NCBI GenBank assembly: GCA_001799195.1
Contig: MGSU01000128.1
Location: 1 to 10,534 of the forward strand
Length of the DNA stretch: 10,534 nt
DNA from: Deltaproteobacteria bacterium RIFOXYA12_FULL_61_11
GTDB taxonomy: Bacteria; Bdellovibrionota_F; JAHFAK01; YA12-FULL-61-11
Direction: 5' to 3'
The notes under the pieces were generated by a model. It did not search any database. It was not told where the DNA came from and saw only the letters and a list, made by a program, of their open reading frames with translations. Shown here piece after piece: positions 6,789-10,534 of the stretch. The translations under genes were made by a program, and so were the position numbers. The first letter of the stretch is position 1. Every line of letters begins with the position of its first letter.

Positions 6789-7150
6789 ACCGGCTCAGTC
6801 CATGACCGCACGTCCTTCTCGGCTGAAAACCCACGTTGGACGTCAATCCGCCGAATCGCTTATCCGAATGCCAGTGATCTGTTGTGAGTAATATTTTGTC
6901 TTTACAAGTATTTTCGCACACGTACTCCTGGCCCGCATGGCCGAGCTGGATCCCCGCGCGGCAAGCGTATTCGTGGCGGGGATGACGAAGTGGGGGCTTC
7001 TCCTGGTGCATGGGAGGCGTTTTGGGGAACGGAAGTCAAACATTAGGAGATACCGCCTTACCAGGAAACGTGGTCCACGATTCCCCTTGCTCACCTCCGG
7101 TCACGTCTGCAACAATGCGCCACCGATCGGAACCAGAGCCCAACCTCGTG
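6789..7150. other. 362-bp intergenic region between lipoprotein and thioredoxin-like genes
   Basis: No credible gene is seen. The region contains an AT-rich stretch (about 6882-6916), a REP-like palindrome (6946-6987), a small GGCC-N5-GGCC hairpin (6930-6942) and a CGTGG-T-CCACG inverted repeat (7069-7079). No clear -35/-10 pair or U-tract terminator was found, although the operon starting at 7151 must be transcribed from somewhere here. Short open frames running through it lack a ribosome-binding site and any family likeness. Confidence 0.6.
6946..6987. repeat. REP-like palindromic unit
   Basis: CTGG followed by ATCCCCGC (6950-6957), an 18-nt centre, GCGGGGAT (6976-6983) and GACG. The arms are a perfect 8-bp inverted repeat. 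The outline CTGGAT(C)CCCGC...GCGGG(G)ATGACG matches the widespread bacterial extragenic palindrome that, when mistranslated, gives HSRxxGNP-like peptides. The location in a long intergenic gap fits. It could be a dispersed REP/MITE, or it could act as a transcript-stabilising or terminating hairpin after the lipoprotein gene. Only one copy is visible in the window, so dispersal is not shown. Confidence 0.5.
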
Positions 7151-7702
7151 ATGGACCGCTCTCTCGCCCTCAAGGCCGCCTCGCTTTTCCTGCTTGGTAT
7201 GCTGCTTTGCTCACCGGCCATGGCCGCGGAACCCAAGGCGGCCCCGCCTTTCTCGCTGTGGACCCTCGATCGCCGGCTCCACACCCTGTCCTCGCTGCTC
7301 GAGGGTAAACGGTTCGTCGTGCTGAGCTTCTTCGCCACCTGGTGCGCGCCGTGCCGGGCCGAGCTGCCGCTGCTGTCCAAGGTGCACGAGCGGTTTTCAG
7401 GGCAGGGGGTCGAAGTGGTGCTGCTGGCCGTGGACGAAGACCGCGCCAAGCTCGAGGCCTTTCTCAAGGAACACCCCTTGCCGCTGCTGGTGCTGTCCGA
7501 CCCCTATGCCGTGGCGGCCAAGGCCTACGGTCTGGTCGAGAACGGCCTGGTCCGGGTGCCCAGGACCTTTGTCCTCGACGCCGCCGGTCGGCAGGTCGCT
7601 TCCTTCGAGGCCTCGGCCGAGCTGGACCAGAAGCTCGGCGCCCTCCTCGCCCCCAAGCCGGAGCCCACGGCCCGCTCCAAGAAGAAAGGAAACAAGAGAT
7701 GA
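7151..7702 (+). CDS. Periplasmic TlpA/ResA-like thioredoxin-fold protein
   Basis: Exported thiol-disulfide oxidoreductase, 183 aa. A signal peptide (n-region MDRSLALK, hydrophobic 9-23) ends at SPAMA-A near residue 25. C20 in the hydrophobic core does not sit in a good lipobox, so the protein is probably soluble. The thioredoxin fold shows PPFSLWTLD (32-40), FFATWCAPC with the redox pair Cys65/Cys68, and the cis-Pro loop VPRTFVLD with Pro137. This is the AhpC/TSA-Redoxin/TlpA pattern. The C-terminus is a Pro-rich linker plus a basic KKKGNKR tail whose codons also carry the next gene's ribosome-binding site. The ATG at 7151 is chosen for its signal peptide. GTG 7148 and ATG 7115 are alternatives, and none has a strong Shine-Dalgarno. 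The stop overlaps the next start as ATGA, so it is coupled to the PEGA protein. Likely work is reducing or isomerising Cys pairs in exported partners; cytochrome c maturation is the family's common role, but no such genes are here. Confidence 0.88.
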   Translation: MDRSLALKAASLFLLGMLLCSPAMAAEPKAAPPFSLWTLDRRLHTLSSLLEGKRFVVLSFFATWCAPCRAELPLLSKVHERFSGQGVEVVLLAVDEDRAKLEAFLKEHPLPLLVLSDPYAVAAKAYGLVENGLVRVPRTFVLDAAGRQVASFEASAELDQKLGALLAPKPEPTARSKKKGNKR

Positions 7703-9687
7703 GAAGCGTGGTCTGTTCGATGGTGCTGTGGGGCCTGCTTCTCGGCGGCGAGGCGCCCGCCCAACAGCGCAAGCCCTTCGTGGCCGTGGCCGACCTGCAC
7801 CTCAGCGGCGCTCTGGGCCAGGACCAGGTCCGCCTGCTGACCGACGTGCTGCGCAACACCTTGATCGAACTCGATCACTTCGTCATGCTCGACCGCTCGA
7901 ACATGGACAAGATCTTCGCCGAGCAAAAGTTCCTGCTCAGCGGGGCCTGCGACGTGGCGAGCTGCCAGACCAGGATCGGCCAACTTCTCGGCGTGGAACG
8001 CATCGTCACCGGCACGATCGGCAAGGTCGGCAGCACCTATTCGCTGGTCATCCAGCTCACCAACGTCTCCACCGGTGAGATCGAGCGCACGGCCGAGGAG
8101 TCCTACCGCGGCGAAAGCGACGGCTTGATCGCCGTGGTCAAGCAACAGGCCTACAAGCTGTGCGGGCTGCCCGTGCCGTTGGAGCTGGTGCTGGGCACGG
8201 TCGCGACCTCGGCCACGGGCGACCTGTACGTGAACTCAGAGCCGCAGGGCGCCTCGGTTTACGTGGACGGCCGTTCGGTCAAGGGCACGACCCCGCTGAT
8301 GATCGAACAGCTCCCGGTCGGCGCCCACCAGCTCAGGCTGCTCTTGGGCGAGCTGACCGGCACCTTGGAGGTCGAAGTACGCAAGGACAGCCTGGAAAAG
8401 CTGAACCTCCCTTTGGCCAAAGAAAAGCTGCAGCTCCGCATCATCACCAATCCGCCCGACGCCGAGGTCTACTCCGCGGACAAGCTGCTCGGCCGTTCGC
8501 CGCTGACCCTCAGCTATGACCAGCCGGGACTGTACACCCTGCGGGTGCTCAAGGAAGGCTTTGCCGAGGTCGTCCACGCCGGCGAGCTGACCAGACTCAA
8601 GACTGAGACCGTGCGTCTGACCCTGAAACCCGGCCTCGCCTTCGAGGTGCAGTCTACACCCCCAGGCGCCGCGGTGCACCTCGACGGCCAGCAGCGGGGC
8701 CACACCCCCTGGCGCGCGGCCGTGACCGCGGGCAAGCACGAATTCGTCCTCACCCTCGAGGGTTATGAAATCCTGACCAAGGAAGTCGAGGTGAGCAAGC
8801 CCGAGACCCTGGCCCTGACCTTGACCCCTATTCCGGCCTTTTTAAGCGTTCGCTGCCTGCCCGAGGGGACCATCCTGCTCGACGGGAAAGAGCTCGGCCT
8901 GGTCGACAGGTTCGAGACCCAGGTCGGCACGCACGAGCTGACCTGCCGCCAGGCCACCTGGCTGGAAAAGAAACAGACCGTGGAGCTCACCCGCGGGCAA
9001 CATTTCGAGCTGACCCTGCAGCTCGCCCCCGAACCGGCCCAGGTGACCCTGACCGGGCTGCCCGAAGAGGCCCGCTTGCTGGTGGATGGAGGCCAACTCG
9101 AAGAAGGGGACGTTTTGAGAGACGGTTCCCCCACGGAAGGAAGCGGCGCTGGGCCCAGGCGCCTCGGCAAGACCCTCTTCCTCGCACCCGGCAAGCATTG
9201 TATCGAAGTCCACAGCCTGCGCAACGAACCCGCGCGCCGCGAGCTGGTGCTGCAACGCGCCGAACGGCAGGTTTGGGAGGTGCAGTACACGCTCAAACCC
9301 GTCTTCGCCGAATACGAACGCAAGTACGAACGCAAGAAGTGCCATGGCCTCTGGAGCGCTGGGGTCGGCATCAGTCTCGTGATACTCAGTGCAACCCCCT
9401 TGCACCTGGCCTGGAAAGATATCGAGGCCAGAAAAGACCTGGTCGAGCGCGGCGAGAACCTGGTCGGCAGCCAAAGCGAGCTGGACGACCTGCGCGGCCA
9501 GGCCAATGCCAAGGCCTCGTCGGCCCTCTGGAAGGCCGCGACCGGCTTCACCCTGCTCGGCGCCGGGATGTTGGCCCTGGGCTACATGACCTACAACTAC
9601 ACCACGCTGCCCATACTCCCCACGGCCACCCTGGCCCTTTGGCTGGACGGCCAGACCCCCGGGGCCGTGCTTGCGGTGAGGTACTGA
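7699..9687 (+). CDS. CsgG/FlgO-like N-terminal domain plus PEGA-repeat envelope protein with two C-terminal membrane segments
   Basis: Exported 662-aa protein. The signal peptide ends at about APA-Q (residue 21). Residues about 26-160 resemble the CsgG/FlgO-like alpha/beta domain often fused to PEGA repeats (VAVADL, LIELDHFVMLDRSNMDKI, IGQLLGVERIVTGTIGKVGSTYSL). This domain has a Cys84/Cys89 pair in GACDVASC. PEGA-type beta modules follow at about 175-237, 244-309 and 313-376, with typical P(P/Q)GA-x-V-x-(V/L)DG and G-x-TP words. Two more divergent ones lie at about 380-442 and 447-530. Hydrophobic helices at about 552-571 and 613-632 flank a charged 40-residue segment. Start ATG 7699 overlaps the thioredoxin stop (ATGA) and has AAAGGA (7685-7690) 8 nt upstream; the frame open back to 7342 is a shadow of the thioredoxin gene. 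The stop is 2 nt before the next lipoprotein ATG. An envelope scaffold or surface-binding role is inferred from PEGA proteins in general; the specific partner is unknown. Confidence 0.87.
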   Translation: MRSVVCSMVLWGLLLGGEAPAQQRKPFVAVADLHLSGALGQDQVRLLTDVLRNTLIELDHFVMLDRSNMDKIFAEQKFLLSGACDVASCQTRIGQLLGVERIVTGTIGKVGSTYSLVIQLTNVSTGEIERTAEESYRGESDGLIAVVKQQAYKLCGLPVPLELVLGTVATSATGDLYVNSEPQGASVYVDGRSVKGTTPLMIEQLPVGAHQLRLLLGELTGTLEVEVRKDSLEKLNLPLAKEKLQLRIITNPPDAEVYSADKLLGRSPLTLSYDQPGLYTLRVLKEGFAEVVHAGELTRLKTETVRLTLKPGLAFEVQSTPPGAAVHLDGQQRGHTPWRAAVTAGKHEFVLTLEGYEILTKEVEVSKPETLALTLTPIPAFLSVRCLPEGTILLDGKELGLVDRFETQVGTHELTCRQATWLEKKQTVELTRGQHFELTLQLAPEPAQVTLTGLPEEARLLVDGGQLEEGDVLRDGSPTEGSGAGPRRLGKTLFLAPGKHCIEVHSLRNEPARRELVLQRAERQVWEVQYTLKPVFAEYERKYERKKCHGLWSAGVGISLVILSATPLHLAWKDIEARKDLVERGENLVGSQSELDDLRGQANAKASSALWKAATGFTLLGAGMLALGYMTYNYTTLPILPTATLALWLDGQTPGAVLAVRY

Positions 9688-9689
9688 CC

Positions 9690-10534
9690 ATGAAACCGAG
9701 CTTCTTGGCCCTGTGCCTGCTCCTTACCGCCTGTTCCTCCTTCCAGCAACTCGACCACCTCAACAACCCGCTGGACGAGCACAACCCCGAAACCAAGGGC
9801 GACCCCTACCAGCTCGTGGTCGAGAATAAAAACAACGGCGTCCAGCTCACCTGGCAGGCCGTGGACCTGCCCGGAGTGGCAGGCTACGCCGTGCTGCGCA
9901 GCGCCGACGGCACAACCTTCGAGAGGATCGGCAGTACCGACGAGACCTCGTTTCTCGACACCGACATCAGTGATGGAGAGAGTTATACCTATCGCATCGC
10001 CGTGGTTGCAATTGGATTCGCCGGTGACCTAGCCGAAGCCCCCTATCTGAGCGGCGGGACAACCGCCCTGCGCGTCATCGAAGACTTGGTCGTGGACTGG
10101 GATGGGGATGGGAAGAGGGACACCGAAGACGAGGATCTCGACGGGGATGGGGTCTCGAACCTCGACGAGGCCGCCCAGGGCAGCGACCCCGAAGACAAGA
10201 CCTCGGTACCATCCGACCTTGATAAGGATGGAAAATACGATTTCCAGGATGATGACCGGGACGGGGACGGGGTCTCGAACACCGACGAGGCCGCTCAGGG
10301 CAGTGACCCGGAAGACAAGACCTCGGTACCATCCGACCTTGATAAGGATGGAAAATACGATTTCCAGGATGACGACCGGGACGGAGACGGGGTCTCGAAC
10401 ACCGACGAGGCCGCTCAGGGCAGTGACCCGGAAGACAAGACCGCTGTACCACCCGACCTCGACAAGGATGGGAAGTACGATTTCCAAGATGACGACCGGG
10501 ACGGAGATGGTCAGACCAACGACTTCGAGGAAGA
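9690..10534 (+). CDS. Lipoprotein with fibronectin type III domain and thrombospondin-3-like Ca-binding repeats (3' end outside window)
   Basis: Predicted surface lipoprotein; 281 residues are visible and the frame is open at the window end. A signal peptide with lipobox LTAC gives acylated Cys15. Residues about 39-128 form a fibronectin type III-like sandwich (VQLTWQAVDLPGVAGYAVLR, FERIGSTDETSFLDT, YTYRIAVVA). From about 136 the sequence is dominated by acidic DxDxDG loops (DWDGDGKRD, DLDGDGVSN, DLDKDGKYD, DRDGDGVSN) typical of thrombospondin type 3 and dockerin-like Ca2+ sites, arranged in 40-residue units. The ATG at 9690 follows GAGG (9678-9681) by 8 nt and comes 2 nt after the PEGA gene stop, so it belongs to the same operon. 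A calcium-stiffened stalk carrying a binding domain near the membrane is the likely architecture. The C-terminal domain, which would tell the function, is not visible. Family-level identity is good; the specific role is unknown. Confidence 0.88.
   Translation, partial: MKPSFLALCLLLTACSSFQQLDHLNNPLDEHNPETKGDPYQLVVENKNNGVQLTWQAVDLPGVAGYAVLRSADGTTFERIGSTDETSFLDTDISDGESYTYRIAVVAIGFAGDLAEAPYLSGGTTALRVIEDLVVDWDGDGKRDTEDEDLDGDGVSNLDEAAQGSDPEDKTSVPSDLDKDGKYDFQDDDRDGDGVSNTDEAAQGSDPEDKTSVPSDLDKDGKYDFQDDDRDGDGVSNTDEAAQGSDPEDKTAVPPDLDKDGKYDFQDDDRDGDGQTNDFEE
10134..10534 (+). repeat. 120-bp in-frame tandem repeat array (three full copies and the start of a fourth)
   Basis: Units run 10134-10253, 10254-10373, 10374-10493 and 10494 onward, each coding 40 residues with two DxDxDG loops, a SNxDEAAQGSDPEDKT stretch and a D(L)DKDGKYDFQDD stretch. 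Comparing the sequence with itself at a 120-nt shift, positions 10191-10322 differ at only 2 sites. The flanking parts differ more, which marks a recent single-unit duplication. The array may continue beyond the window. Confidence 0.92.

Noticed and set aside
6937-7308. 123-aa plus-strand frame through the intergenic region
   Set aside because: It runs through the REP-like palindrome and into the thioredoxin gene in the wrong frame, with no ribosome-binding site or motif.
7342-7698. 119-residue upstream extension of the PEGA protein frame
   Set aside because: It overlaps the thioredoxin gene in another frame and is Arg/Gly/Ala-rich shadow; the true start at 7699 has a signal peptide and a ribosome-binding site.
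10029-10487. 152-aa minus-strand frame with internal repeats
   Set aside because: The repeats are only the antisense reading of the DxDxDG array of the FN3/TSP3 lipoprotein.

Overview
The window is GC-rich bacterial chromosome. It holds two kinds of cargo: amino-acid catabolism enzymes on the left (1-5197) and a set of exported envelope proteins on the right (5568-10534). No rRNA, tRNA, CRISPR array, transposase, integrase or phage gene was seen. The mix of a split animal/plant-type lysine-ketoglutarate reductase/saccharopine dehydrogenase pair, a CsgG-like/PEGA protein, Ca-binding DxDxDG repeats and Cys-rich lipoproteins suggests a didermic, predatory or complex-lifestyle lineage such as Myxococcota, Bradymonadales or related former Deltaproteobacteria. 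That placement is an inference; no marker gene is present to prove it.

Left part: the 3' end of threonine 3-dehydrogenase (tdh) is followed after 33 nt by glycine C-acetyltransferase (kbl). Together they form the classical route threonine -> 2-amino-3-ketobutyrate -> glycine + acetyl-CoA. A short-chain dehydrogenase (SDR) of the DltE-like COG0300 type follows on the same strand with its own plausible promoter. It converges, with only 10 nt between stop codons, on a minus-strand pair: lysine-ketoglutarate reductase (LKR) then saccharopine dehydrogenase (SDH). These correspond to the two halves of animal AASS and plant LKR/SDH and overlap by an ATGA. The left half therefore looks like an aspartate-family (Thr and Lys) degradation locus.

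A 370-bp divergent intergenic region (5198-5567) separates LKR from a plus-strand lipoprotein. That lipoprotein carries six copies of a six-cysteine module (C-x5-C-x11/12-C-x8-11-CC-x12-C), 37 Cys in total, which I do not recognise as a named family. After a 362-bp gap (6789-7150) holding a REP-like palindrome, a tightly packed operon follows: a TlpA/ResA-like periplasmic thioredoxin, a 662-aa protein with a CsgG/FlgO-like N-terminus, PEGA-type repeats and two C-terminal membrane segments, and a lipoprotein with a fibronectin type III domain and thrombospondin-3-like acidic repeats that runs off the window end.

The most promising novel material is the six-Cys modular lipoprotein and the thioredoxin/PEGA/FN3-TSP3 operon beside it. 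A functional link between them through disulfide chemistry is only an inference.
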